The notes under the pieces: model-generated
Told to the model about the DNA's origin: nothing
What the model saw: the letters and a program-made list of their open reading frames with translations, nothing else
The model's database searches: none
Program-made: the position numbers and the translations under genes
NCBI GenBank assembly: GCA_964417935.1
Contig: CAYQKF010000021.1
Coordinates: forward strand, 1-56,091
Reading direction: 5' to 3'
Length of the DNA stretch: 56,091 bases
From: NIOZ-UU13 sp964417935
GTDB lineage: Bacteria > Planctomycetota > Phycisphaerae > Sedimentisphaerales > Anaerobacaceae
Shown: piece by piece, positions 1-8,468 of the stretch
How the letters are laid out: each line of letters starts with the position of its first letter
Position numbering within the stretch: position 1 is the stretch's first letter

Positions 1-24
1 CAGAAAAAAAGATGATTTCGCAGT

Positions 25-160
25 CCGAAAAAACAAACCCAATTCAAACCCAATCTTCTTAAGGACAAAACCAATGCAATCCTCTTTGTCACAAAGGATT
101 ATGAAAATGAAACAACCCGCCGGACTCGAAAAAACAAACCCAATCAAACCCAATTTCCCT
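25..160. repeat. Duplicated A/C-rich repeat unit in a gene-free start of window
   Basis: A unit containing gaaaaaacaaacccaat followed by a second caaacccaat occurs at about 25-55 and again at 127-154. The second copy lacks one base. From memory, similar degenerate stretches are common between genes of Planctomycete drafts, but I cannot verify that here. Bases 161-477 hold C/G-run segments and a poly-A stretch before the first gene. I see no convincing gene in 1-477; the open frame at 74-418 is low-complexity and repeat-derived. Confidence 0.55.
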
Positions 161-477
161 GCCCCCTTGATTAGAGTGCTGCCTGCCCCCAAGTCTTCTC
201 ATCGGGGGTTTACTCTAAGGGGGCCTGTCCCCAAACTTCGGCGCTTGCTCATTACCCTCTTTGGTTCCGGCTATGCCGGGTTAGGACATAGTGGATCAGT
301 TTACTTCCAATGCGCATATCCCTGCAATACTTTGCTTCTGTTAAAAAAACATGCGAAAAAAATAAAAAAAAAGCAAAAAATGCTTGACGCCAATCGTTAT
401 ATGATGTGCATTGGATAATGTATAGTATATGTGGAGTATAGTAAATCAAACATTAGTCTGAAAAAGGAAACCAGGAA

Positions 478-1092
478 ATGGATAAGAATAGTAATCAAGG
501 ATTCTTTGACATGGAAGAAGCGGCCAACTTTCTCAAATGTGGCGAGAAAGACGTATTGCAGTTGGTGCGCGAAAAGAAAATACCACACTCAGTTCTCCCC
601 TTCGGCAAGATTCTATTCAACCGAGAACGCCTGAGAGACTGGGTTCTAACCTTTGAGCAGATGCCTCAGTACCGGAGGGAAGCCAACTCTTTCGACAAGA
701 GTCAAAACATCTCTCTGGGAAAAGAAATCTGTCAACGATTCGGCAGTGTTGCCAAGGAAAGAAGCAAGTACACAAACCTGTATTTGGGACAGAAGGTTTA
801 CGCACAGTTGCATCCGAGACTCACCGGAGACGGAATCGATTTGGCACTGCGTGAATGCGGTGACGATGAGAACCTACCAAAGTGCAACGTGCTTAGGAAG
901 ATAGAGATACGCGAATTAAAGGGCTACTGGAAGGCGAACAAGAGTTGGCTTGAGGGAAATGGGCGGTTTACTAAGCATCCAGCCGCCGCTTTCCACATAC
1001 CAAGCTCATTGCAAGACGAGCCCAAAAATCCTGGATGGAAAGAGTTGAAAGTTCTGCTGGAATATACAGCGAAGAAATGCTCACAAAAATAA
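478..1092 (+). CDS. Excisionase/MerR-like helix-turn-helix protein with an unassigned C-terminal region
   Basis: The protein has 204 residues. Residues about 8-55 read like an excisionase-type winged HTH: FDMEEAANFLKCGEKDVLQLV is the helix-turn-helix, followed by a short wing and a helix ending RLRDWV. This family reads DNA or serves as a recombination directionality factor; which applies here is unknown. The remaining 150 residues are charged, rich in K, R and E, and match no family I recognise. The start is supported by an AGGAA-like ribosome site just upstream of ATG 478. It stands alone, with a repeat-filled gap on each side and no recombinase nearby, so a regulator is as likely as an excisionase. 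Confidence 0.6.
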   Translation: MDKNSNQGFFDMEEAANFLKCGEKDVLQLVREKKIPHSVLPFGKILFNRERLRDWVLTFEQMPQYRREANSFDKSQNISLGKEICQRFGSVAKERSKYTNLYLGQKVYAQLHPRLTGDGIDLALRECGDDENLPKCNVLRKIEIRELKGYWKANKSWLEGNGRFTKHPAAAFHIPSSLQDEPKNPGWKELKVLLEYTAKKCSQK

Positions 1093-1357
1093 AATGGAAG
1101 ACAAACAGAATTTTGAGTTCTGTATATCGAATGAAGAATATTGAGATTGCATCATCCCGCCTATAGTGGACTTTCAGCACTTCATTCCTCGCAATGACGT
1201 TCTTCAACAGACCGCTCCGGTCGGGATTGACACTTTCAAATGATTATTGACTCCGCCATAGGCGGACCCGCGATGTTGATTATTTTTTAGATTACCGTAG
1301 CAGAAGAATTTAGAATTGGTGTGCGGAGCATACCCTACGGAAATGACATTTTTAACA

Positions 1358-1393
1358 GATTCCTCGACTCCGCTGCGCTGCGCTCGGAATGAC
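1358..1393. repeat. GC-rich REP-like repeat (cctcgactccgc...ggaatgac)
   Basis: This 36-base segment begins gattcctcgactccgc and ends gctcggaatgac. Closely related sequence recurs at 5579-5614, and more distant relatives occur at 9294-9359 and 18580-18671. It sits in the gap between the HTH gene and the HNH gene. The rest of 1093-1532 holds another repeat-like stretch near 1140-1200 and the 120-bp element described separately. No gene is visible in this gap. Confidence 0.6.
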
Positions 1394-1527
1394 ACCAAGG
1401 TATGTGTTTAGCCTCAGTTGTTTTATTAGTGGCACGGCCATCTTGGCCGTGTTTTCACGGGCTTCAAGCCCGTGCCACATAAGGAAACTGCTGATTCAGT
1501 TGTCTGGCTAAACACATACACACCAAG
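1392..1527. mobile_element. 120-bp miniature inverted-repeat element with 8-bp target duplication
   Basis: GTATGTGTTTAGCC at 1400-1413 is the exact reverse complement of GGCTAAACACATAC at 1506-1519. Directly outside each end lies ACACCAAG (1392-1399 and 1520-1527). This gives a 120-bp body, perfect 14-bp terminal inverted repeats and a perfect 8-bp direct repeat, which is the expected footprint of a non-autonomous transposable element. It has no coding capacity. Its centre is a 50-bp double hairpin (1429-1478) that also occurs at 41646-41695 without these ends. The right end lies just past the stop codon of the HNH gene. Confidence 0.8.
1429..1478. repeat. 50-bp double hairpin, copy A
   Basis: Two adjacent stem-loops, cacggccatcttggccgtg and cacgggcttcaagcccgtg, lie inside GTGGCAC...GTGCCAC outer ends. 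The reverse complement matches 41646-41695 at 48 of 50 positions by eye. It is carried inside the 120-bp miniature element here but not at the other site. Confidence 0.85.
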
Positions 1528-1532
1528 AGGTG

Positions 1533-2168
1533 TCACTTTAGTTCAACTGACCAGTAGGCGTGGTCGAGGAATTGTTTCCAGCTTCGGTAGCGGTGGTGGC
1601 CGAGGTGGATGTGGACGAGTGGGTTGTGTCTGGGCCTGATGGGCTTTTTAATAAGTTTCATCCCGGCGTGCTTTGGGGTTCGACCGCCTTTTTTGACGTT
1701 GCACTCGGCGCAGGCACAAACAATGTTTTCCCAGATTGATTTGCCGCCCATACTCCGGGGGATGATGTGGTCGAGCGATAATTCGCTGGTTGGAAAGCGT
1801 TTGCCGCAATACTGACATTTGTTTTTGTCGCGAGCGAAGATGTTTCGGCGATTGAACTTTACTTCGTTTCTCGGCAGACGGTCGAAGAACAACAGCCGAA
1901 TGATTCGCGGCACGGCGATATGGAAATTTACGGTGGATACCCAGTCGTGTCCATCAGGCTCGAAATCACGCCTGAACTGGCTTACCTCACACCAGCTCTG
2001 AAAGTCATAGTTGGAATATCTGCCCTCCTCGAGGGATACGACTTCGGCAAGGTCACGAAATAATAATGAGAACGCCCGCTTTGCCCCCACAATACGAATA
2101 GCCATATAATGCTTGTTCAGAACAAGAACATTACAGCCCAGACCGGATTGATACTCGGCAGCACTCAT
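1533..2168 (-). CDS. HNH endonuclease family protein
   Basis: The protein has 211 residues. The C-terminal half carries an HNH core: a CQYCGKRF zinc pair, LSLDHIIPRSMGG with the catalytic His, and ENIVCACAECNVKKGGRT with the second cysteine pair. This type of domain cuts or nicks DNA using one metal ion. The N-terminal about 100 residues (with VLVLNKHYMAIRI near the start) are typical of the free-standing bacterial HNH family rather than of a restriction enzyme fused to other domains. No methyltransferase or phage gene is adjacent, so its target and role are open. No clear ribosome site precedes ATG 2168, so the start is moderately certain. Confidence 0.85.
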   Translation of the reverse strand: MSAAEYQSGLGCNVLVLNKHYMAIRIVGAKRAFSLLFRDLAEVVSLEEGRYSNYDFQSWCEVSQFRRDFEPDGHDWVSTVNFHIAVPRIIRLLFFDRLPRNEVKFNRRNIFARDKNKCQYCGKRFPTSELSLDHIIPRSMGGKSIWENIVCACAECNVKKGGRTPKHAGMKLIKKPIRPRHNPLVHIHLGHHRYRSWKQFLDHAYWSVELK

Positions 2169-2315
2169 AGTTAGTATATCATATTTTGCGTTGTATATTT
2201 CGACAGTGGAATGTAAAACCTTTTAGCCTTTGAAGTTACGCACCATGTAATGCAAGAGAACTTACTACTGGTATTGTTGCTTTTCCGGATTTACTCAGGT
2301 AATAAGGGAATGACA

Positions 2316-2330
2316 AAACAGGACCTGTTT
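2316..2330 (-). terminator. Perfect 15-base palindrome downstream of the cold-shock gene
   Basis: AAACAGG-A-CCTGTTT is a perfect inverted repeat about 35 bases past the stop codon of the minus-strand cold-shock gene. Read on the minus strand it ends in a short T run (CCTGTTTTGTC). It could terminate that transcript, but the stem is short and the T run weak. Confidence 0.3.
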
Positions 2331-2366
2331 ATAACCTCCCCTCAGACCCAAAATAAAAAAGCAGCT

Positions 2367-2606
2367 TTACGACTCCACTTCTGTTGCTGAGGCTGATTCG
2401 TGAACTACATTTTCAGCCCTTAGCCCTTTGTCGCCCTCGACGATATCGAAAGTGACGGAATCTCCTTCAGCAAGTGTTTTATATCCTTCACCTGAAATAC
2501 TTGAGTAGTGGACGAAGATATCGCGGCCATCAGGGGTAGCAATAAATCCGTATCCCTTTCTGGGGTTGAACCACTTAACTTTTCCGTCGATTTTCTCGTC
2601 AGACAT
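2367..2606 (-). CDS. Cold-shock domain protein (CspA family)
   Basis: The protein has 79 residues and is a single cold-shock domain. It has KVKWFNPRKGYGFI (RNP1) and DIFVHYSSI (RNP2) followed by the remaining beta strands up to GLRAENVV. These proteins bind single-stranded RNA and DNA and melt RNA secondary structure in the cytoplasm. The C-terminus is a short acidic/serine tail. I chose ATG 2606 over the upstream ATG at 2660 because AAAGGAGCG lies just in front of it and the domain begins immediately. Length and motifs are normal for the family. Confidence 0.95.
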   Translation of the reverse strand: MSDEKIDGKVKWFNPRKGYGFIATPDGRDIFVHYSSISGEGYKTLAEGDSVTFDIVEGDKGLRAENVVHESASATEVES

Positions 2607-2736
2607 AGAACGCTCCTTTTGAACAACCTTGCAAAACAAACTATTTTTTGCGCGCCCCACAATAAATTATAATTGACCGCTCACAATTGAAAGCGGCTGT
2701 GTTTTATTACGGATGGCGGCTTCTTATTCGAAATAT

Positions 2737-3051
2737 TTATTTGGCCTCGGCGGATTCCATAGCAGCAGGAGCAGAGAGATTTTCTCTCATCAGGCGGCCC
2801 ATTTTAAACTTAACCGTTCGCTTTGCAGGGACCTCAACGCGCTCAAGAGTTTTGGGATTCTGGGCGACTCTCGCGGCTCTTGTTCTTGTCTCAAAGACAC
2901 CAAAGTCTCGGAATTCCAAACGGTTATTCTCACACAGTTCCCTTGTTATCTCGTCGAGAAAAGCCTGGATTATAGACTTGACTGCAACTCTTTTTGCTTG
3001 CGTACGTTCCGCGATCCGGTCGATAAGTTCTTTCTTTGTAATTGTTGCCAT
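2737..3051 (-). CDS. HU/IHF family nucleoid DNA-binding protein
   Basis: The protein has 104 residues and starts MATITKKELIDRIAE. The family core is complete: helical N-terminus, LEFRDFGVFETRTRAAR for the beta arm base, then RNPKT-like AQNPKTLERVEVPAKRTVKFKMGRLMRE. Such dimers bend DNA. It resembles IHF/HU relatives in retaining FKMG near the C-terminus, followed by an Ala/Glu tail. ATG 3051 is preceded by AGGTGG, slightly close to the start, and fits better than ATG 3063. It is transcribed in the same direction as the cold-shock gene but 130 bp apart. Confidence 0.93.
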   Translation of the reverse strand: MATITKKELIDRIAERTQAKRVAVKSIIQAFLDEITRELCENNRLEFRDFGVFETRTRAARVAQNPKTLERVEVPAKRTVKFKMGRLMRENLSAPAAMESAEAK

Positions 3052-3697
3052 AAGCCACCTCACTTGTAGGAAAGAGCAATTGGGAAACTGAATTCTGTTT
3101 ACATTAAAAAAAGCTGCTGTATAACAAATCGGCCCTTTTAGTTATCCAACAACTCATCACGCACCTCTGCTAACTTTATAACCTCTTCACAGTCGCTTTG
3201 GCGGTATTTTGCAGACCAACAATTTCTTCTGCCGGCCGCAAGACCAACCGACAAAGTACAAACGTTAAAACACTGCAACTTACTATACAACAAAGACTTC
3301 TATACAGCAAGTAATTTTTACAGAAAATTTTTCGGATTCTAAAAAAATTTCTGACACTATCTCAGGAACAAAAAAACACATGTATTTACACCCGCCGCTA
3401 TTAAAGAACGCCGTTAAACAGGAACACTCAAGAGTTCTGCAAAATGATTAGACATAAGTCTTATATTGGCAGTATGTTATAAAAAACGGCCTTTGTTTAA
3501 TTCTGCTGATTATTTGTGAAAAAACGATCAAGACGGAATAGTTTATTGACCGACAATGGATTTGTCGGCATAATTAGCGTTCTTATATTTGCCGGGCTTA
3601 TTTGTTGTGAGTCTGTAAAGTATAACGCAAACGCTATTTTTGCAGTAGGCTTTGAAATAGCAAATATGTGGTTTGTCCAGCAGTAGGATTGACATTT
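3052..3697. other. AT-rich gene-free region upstream of signal peptidase
   Basis: These 646 bases are AT-rich, with many stop codons in all frames. They lie between the HU-like gene (minus) and the signal peptidase gene (plus), so they must contain both promoters. I see no RNA gene, repeat family or strong promoter consensus that I can defend. Confidence 0.5.
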
Positions 3698-5308
3698 ATG
3701 TCTTCAAGTAAGAAAGAAAAAAGCAGTTCCGACAAGTCGGCTCGAAAAAAGAAAAGAGCGGCTGAAATTGCCAACACATTTGAGTGGCTGATAACGGCCT
3801 TCATATTGGCCTTCGTGTTCCGTGCGTTCGTAATGGAGGCGTTTCGGATACCTACCGGCAGTATGGCTGATACCCTTAAAGGTGCCCATTTTCGGCTGCG
3901 ATGCCGTCAGTGCGGATACAAATACGACTATGGCTTTGTGCCGGGAAAGTATGGATTTCACGAGGACTACGTTCCACTGTCCGGATCTCTGAGGTCATTT
4001 CCCTCTCGCTGTCCAAGTTGTGGAAATTATCAGCCGGTCGGCGGTACTATGCCGGTAGCGAACGGTGACCGGATACTTGTACTCAAGTGCATTTATCAGT
4101 TCTTTGAACCCAAGCGGTGGGACGTAATAGTATTCAAGAATCCGCCTGAACCGGAGATAAATTATATCAAACGATTGATTGGCCTTCCGGGAGAAACAGT
4201 GCAAATATTCGATGGTGACATCTATATCGACGGACAAATCAGCAGAAAACCACCTAAAGTCCAGAACGAGCTGTGGACGCCGGTATATAATAACGATTAC
4301 CAGCCTATTAATCGCTTTGTGCGCACTTTTAACCACCACCAATGGCAGCAGCCGTTCAGACCCGGCGGTTTTCCAAGATGGGAAATTGACAAAGACAGTC
4401 CTACTTTATTTCACATGGACAGCCCGGCCGAGCAAATCAGCACGCTGACTTATAGCACCGATAGCGGCAACGATTTCAGGGCGACCTATGCCTACGATAA
4501 TGTTGAGGAATACAACGATATGCCGTACTGCAGTGACCTGATGGTGCGTTTTTACTGCCGTTCGGCAGGACCACAAGGACGCGTCGGTGTAACTTTGAGC
4601 AAATATCAAACTAATTACAAGGCGTGGGTCGATCTAACAGGCGAAATGGTCATCACGAAAAATGAGGAAAATGGAAAAACCACGGAATTAGCTCGAAAGT
4701 CAATCAAACCACCGGCAATAAATAAATCGGCCTTGGTTAAATTCGCCAATGTTGACCATCAATTGGTTTTTCAATTCAGCAGTGAAAAATTAACCTACGA
4801 TATGGGACGTGGTCTCCAAGACGCCGGCCGGATAAGAGCAGACATTCAGCCGCGGGTGGAAATCCTCGGCTCCGGGAAACTTACACTATCACACGTTGCG
4901 ATTTTCAGGGACATCCACTACACCGAACGTAAATATGCCAACGGGCCCAAAGAAGGCAGGGCAATAGATAAACCTTTTCCTTTGGAAGAGGATGAATTTT
5001 TTGTATTAGGCGATAACAGTCCCAATAGTGAGGACTGCAGGTGGTGGACCAGAAAGGGATTAGCAAATAAGGGTCTGTCCCCATACCGCACAGGTATTGT
5101 TCCGCGTGACTATCTGGTGGGTAAGGCGTTGTTTGTGTATTGGCCCAGTGGCTTTAAATTTCCCTGGCCAAAAAGCTTAAAGGCGTTTCTATTACACAAT
5201 AGTGAAAACAGCCCGGTGTTTCGAGTTATGTATGCGATTGTTTCGTGGAACTGGATACCCAATATCGAGCAACGTTTTATCTACGGCGGCTCAAACGATA
5301 ATCAATAA
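3698..5308 (+). CDS. lepB: Signal peptidase I, long form with two cysteine pairs and a large insertion
   Basis: The enzyme removes signal peptides on the outer face of the inner membrane. Residues about 28-48 form the membrane anchor. FRIPTGSMADTL carries the nucleophile Ser55, YIKRLIGLPGE carries the general-base Lys158, and FFVLGDNSPNSED is the conserved C-terminal box. Two features are unusual. CRQC (69/72) and CPSC (105/108) form a likely zinc ribbon right after the catalytic Ser. About 200 residues between the Lys box and the GDN box look like a beta-sandwich insertion. Total length is 536 residues against roughly 200-320 in common homologues. I chose ATG 3698 because it sits directly before the charged N-terminus; the upstream 3668 start adds ten residues. 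Confidence 0.93.
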   Translation: MSSSKKEKSSSDKSARKKKRAAEIANTFEWLITAFILAFVFRAFVMEAFRIPTGSMADTLKGAHFRLRCRQCGYKYDYGFVPGKYGFHEDYVPLSGSLRSFPSRCPSCGNYQPVGGTMPVANGDRILVLKCIYQFFEPKRWDVIVFKNPPEPEINYIKRLIGLPGETVQIFDGDIYIDGQISRKPPKVQNELWTPVYNNDYQPINRFVRTFNHHQWQQPFRPGGFPRWEIDKDSPTLFHMDSPAEQISTLTYSTDSGNDFRATYAYDNVEEYNDMPYCSDLMVRFYCRSAGPQGRVGVTLSKYQTNYKAWVDLTGEMVITKNEENGKTTELARKSIKPPAINKSALVKFANVDHQLVFQFSSEKLTYDMGRGLQDAGRIRADIQPRVEILGSGKLTLSHVAIFRDIHYTERKYANGPKEGRAIDKPFPLEEDEFFVLGDNSPNSEDCRWWTRKGLANKGLSPYRTGIVPRDYLVGKALFVYWPSGFKFPWPKSLKAFLLHNSENSPVFRVMYAIVSWNWIPNIEQRFIYGGSNDNQ

Positions 5309-5320
5309 ATATATGTGAAT

Positions 5321-5465
5321 GTGAAGCCGTTAGAAATTCTATTACGGGGCAAATAATATGGTACAAATAAGGGAATATTTCCCGAAAAACACGGGGAGGG
5401 ACCCCGCTTCGCGGGAAGCCAAACAGACGTCCGGTAACGACACCGGAATTTTCCAACGGGGTGAA
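5321..5465. mobile_element. 135-bp inverted-repeat element, relative of the one at 10871-10931
   Basis: The left end reads GCCGTTAGAAATTC (5326-5339). The right end reads GAATTTTCCAACGGG (5446-5460), its near reverse complement. GTGAA flanks both sides (5321-5325 and 5461-5465). The ends match those of the 53-bp element in the pseudopilin gene, but the interior is longer and holds further palindromes such as GGGAATATTTCCC. The element lies between the signal peptidase and the rhamnosidase genes and ends just before ATG 5469, so it supplies the GGGGTG stretch that may act as the ribosome site. Confidence 0.6.
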
Positions 5466-5468
5466 CAA

Positions 5469-8387
5469 ATGAGGAGTAAATTTGTTACAAGCCTATTGTT
5501 CCGTCACAGATGTATTGATGGATTTTTACTTTATGCAAGGTTGTTGCCCCAAGCGAAGTCGAGGGGGCTATTAAAACAGATTCCTCGACTCCGCTTCGCT
5601 CCGCTCGGAATGACAATTCCTCAAATCATTCGTGACAGAGTACTATTTGCATTAGCAGGAATAATGCTGGCTTTGGGCGGATGCGCTGTTTTAACAGAAA
5701 GCGGCATTACCACCGGCAGCGTTGCCGTAAAAGAATTGCGCTGTGAGTATCGCGTTAATCCTCTGGGTGTCGATGTAGTTAAGCCCCGGCTGAGCTGGAT
5801 TATGGAGTCGAACCAGAGAGGCCAGATGCAGAGGGCCTACCAGATTTTAGTGGCCGATAGTAAAGAAGACCTTCGCCGGGACAAAGGTAAGCTCTGGAAC
5901 AGCGATAAGGTCAAGTCCGGGCAGAGCAATCAGGTGGCGTACAAAGGCCAGCCTCTGAAGTCGCGTATGCGCTGCTATTGGAAGGTGCGTGTGTGGGATA
6001 AGGATGGCAGAGTTTCGGCCTGGAGTGAACCAGCTACGTGGACCGTCGGTCTGCTTGAATCGGGAGACTGGCAGGCTAAATGGATAGGTTATGATGTGGA
6101 ACAGCGGAACTCCCACAACAAAGAAAAGTCGGACCCAAACAAACTATTTTTGCCCCCGCCGCCTTATCTGCGCAAGGCATTTTCAGTTGACAGTCCCGTT
6201 AAACGCGCGGTGGTCTATGCCTCGGCCCTGGGCCTTTATGAGCTGCATATCAACGGCAAACGGGTAGGCGAGGACTATTTCACACCCGGCTGGACCGATT
6301 ATCCCACGCGGGTGTATTACCAAACTTACGAGATGACCGATCTTATTAAAAAAGGCGGCAACGCGATAGGAGCGATTCTTGCTGACGGATGGTACGCCGG
6401 GTATCTGGGCTTCGGTCGAAAGAGAGAACACTATGGCAGCGAGCCGCGGCTGCTCGTGCAGCTCGAAATCGAATACGCCGATGGTCACATACAAACGGTG
6501 GTTACCGACAGGACCTGGAAGGCCAGATACGGGCCGCTTTTAGAGTCGGACTTTCTGATGGGTGAAATCTATAACGCCCGCAAAGAAATGCCCGGATGGG
6601 ATACATCCAGCTTTGACGATTCGGGGTGGGATGCGGTAACTGTAATAGATAAGATTGAGGGACAAGTTCAATCTTATCCGGGTGTAACGGTTAAAAAGAT
6701 TCTGGAAATCAAGCCGAAAAAGCTCACCGAGCCGGAGAAAGGTGTTTATGTTTTCGATATGGGCCAGAACTTTGCCGGCTGGGTTCGGCTGAAAGTAAGC
6801 GGAGAGGTCGGGACGGAGGTGGTTCTGCGATTTGCCGAGATGCTCAACCCGGATGGCACTATTTATACCACGAACCTTCGTGCGGCACGCTGCACTGATA
6901 CATATATCCTCAAGGGCACAGGTCAAGAGATTTGGGAGCCGCGGTTCACGTATCATGGTTTTCGATACGTGGAGGTAACCGGCTATCCGGGCAGACCCGG
7001 CTTTGATGCAATTACGGGTGTTGTTTTGCATTCGGATACGCCTGTGGTTGGGTCCTTCGAGTGCTCCAATCCTATGGTCAATCAGCTCTACAGTAATATA
7101 GTCTGGAGCCAGCGAGGTAACTTTATCGAAGTGCCTACCGACTGCCCGCAGCGTGATGAACGCATGGGCTGGACGGGCGATGCACAAATCTTTATCCGCA
7201 CGGCTACATATAATATGGACGTGGCGGCGTTCTTCACCAAGTGGCTGGTTGACCTCGAAGATGCACAGAGTACCGAAGGAGCATTCCCCGATGTGGCACC
7301 GCGTAAGGTCGCTATGGGTGACGGCACGGCTGCATGGGGTGACGCCGGTGTTATCTGTCCGTGGACGATTTACCAGGTCTATGGTGATAAGCGGGTCATC
7401 GAAAGACACTACGAATCGATGAAGAAGTGGATTGTCTATCTGAAGAAGAACAGCACGGGGCTTCTTCGTCCGGCTAAGGGTTACGGCGACTGGGTTTCTA
7501 TCGGGTCCGACACGCCCAAAGATGTAATTTCCACGGCTTATTTCGCCTACAGCACGCGTTTAGTCTCGAAAGTGGCAGCCGTTCTCGGCAAAGATGACGA
7601 GGCCGGGAAATACGAAAAACTCTTTGAACAAATCAAGGATGCTTTCAATAATGCCTATGTTTCCGAGGATGGCCGCATCAAAGGCGAAACCCAGACTTGC
7701 TATTTACTGGGCCTGTATTTTGATTTATTACCTGAAGATAAACGCGAGCCTGCAACTCGACATTTAATCGAAGACCTTCGGGAAAAAGATTGGCATCTTT
7801 CAACCGGATTTGTCGGGCTAAGTTATCTGGTGCCCACCCTCACGGAGACAGGGCATCTGGATATTGCTTATCGTTTGCTAAACAACGACACTTTTCCCAG
7901 TTGGGGTTATAGTATCAAAAACGGAGCCACAACCATCTGGGAGCGCTGGGACGGCTGGACCGAGGAGAAAGGCTTCCAGACCCCGGGTATGAATTCGTTT
8001 AACCACTACGCCTTCGGTTCGGTTGGTCGATGGCTATTCGGAACCGTAGCCGGCATCGAGACCGATGGACCGGGCTACAAGAAAATTATTATTCGACCCA
8101 TGCCCGGCGGTGGAATAGACTATGCAAAGGCAAGCTACAAATCCATTCACGGAGAGATTGTCAGCGATTGGAGAATCAAAGGCAGCACGTTCACGCTGAA
8201 TGTTACAATCCCGGCTAATACAACAGCGATTGTATATGTGACGGCCGATGACATTGAGAATGTTACCGTAGGTGGACGAGCGGCGGCAAAATCAGAGGCG
8301 GTGCGCCTGCTGCGTATGGAAGACGACAGGGCGGTGTTTGCTGTTGATTCAGGTCAGTATCGATTCGTATCGAAACCGTCAGATTAA
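5469..8387 (+). CDS. GH78 alpha-L-rhamnosidase, exported lipoprotein
   Basis: The protein has 972 residues from ATG 5469. It hydrolyses terminal alpha-L-rhamnose from polysaccharides or glycosides. LRCEYRVNPLGVDVVKPRLSW opens the family N-terminal domain, beta-sandwich domains follow, and the six-hairpin catalytic domain holds DCPQRDERMGWTGDAQ, the GH78 signature with the acidic catalytic residues. A C-terminal beta domain ends the protein. VLFALAGIMLALGGC is a lipoprotein signal with lipobox LGGC. The start is uncertain. ATG 5469 has GGGGTG upstream but places about 60 residues, partly encoded by a REP-like repeat, before the signal. ATG 5610, inside the repeat, would give a normal lipoprotein signal. 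A sulfatase and an SGNH hydrolase in the window fit polysaccharide use. Confidence 0.9.
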   Translation: MRSKFVTSLLFRHRCIDGFLLYARLLPQAKSRGLLKQIPRLRFAPLGMTIPQIIRDRVLFALAGIMLALGGCAVLTESGITTGSVAVKELRCEYRVNPLGVDVVKPRLSWIMESNQRGQMQRAYQILVADSKEDLRRDKGKLWNSDKVKSGQSNQVAYKGQPLKSRMRCYWKVRVWDKDGRVSAWSEPATWTVGLLESGDWQAKWIGYDVEQRNSHNKEKSDPNKLFLPPPPYLRKAFSVDSPVKRAVVYASALGLYELHINGKRVGEDYFTPGWTDYPTRVYYQTYEMTDLIKKGGNAIGAILADGWYAGYLGFGRKREHYGSEPRLLVQLEIEYADGHIQTVVTDRTWKARYGPLLESDFLMGEIYNARKEMPGWDTSSFDDSGWDAVTVIDKIEGQVQSYPGVTVKKILEIKPKKLTEPEKGVYVFDMGQNFAGWVRLKVSGEVGTEVVLRFAEMLNPDGTIYTTNLRAARCTDTYILKGTGQEIWEPRFTYHGFRYVEVTGYPGRPGFDAITGVVLHSDTPVVGSFECSNPMVNQLYSNIVWSQRGNFIEVPTDCPQRDERMGWTGDAQIFIRTATYNMDVAAFFTKWLVDLEDAQSTEGAFPDVAPRKVAMGDGTAAWGDAGVICPWTIYQVYGDKRVIERHYESMKKWIVYLKKNSTGLLRPAKGYGDWVSIGSDTPKDVISTAYFAYSTRLVSKVAAVLGKDDEAGKYEKLFEQIKDAFNNAYVSEDGRIKGETQTCYLLGLYFDLLPEDKREPATRHLIEDLREKDWHLSTGFVGLSYLVPTLTETGHLDIAYRLLNNDTFPSWGYSIKNGATTIWERWDGWTEEKGFQTPGMNSFNHYAFGSVGRWLFGTVAGIETDGPGYKKIIIRPMPGGGIDYAKASYKSIHGEIVSDWRIKGSTFTLNVTIPANTTAIVYVTADDIENVTVGGRAAAKSEAVRLLRMEDDRAVFAVDSGQYRFVSKPSD
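5547..5614. repeat. REP-like palindrome inside the 5' end of the rhamnosidase frame
   Basis: ccccaagcgaagtcgaggggg (5547-5567) faces gattcctcgactccgc...ggaatgac (5579-5614) as an imperfect inverted repeat. The right half matches 1358-1393 closely. The open frame is maintained through it, and an ATG in ggaatgac could serve as the start codon. Confidence 0.65.
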
Positions 8388-8468
8388 AGCGAAGGAACTT
8401 TAAGAGCAATATAAATGGTATCGATTGTCGGATACCTGCAAGTATTAAACATTTAATGAGGATGCAAA

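Noticed and set aside
74..418. Open frame of 114 codons at the window start
   Set aside because: It is made of repeat and low-complexity sequence, has no ribosome site and no domain, and runs through a duplicated A/C-rich unit.
6540..7409. Long minus-strand frame inside the rhamnosidase gene
   Set aside because: It is antisense to a well-supported GH78 domain, has no start context and no recognisable protein.
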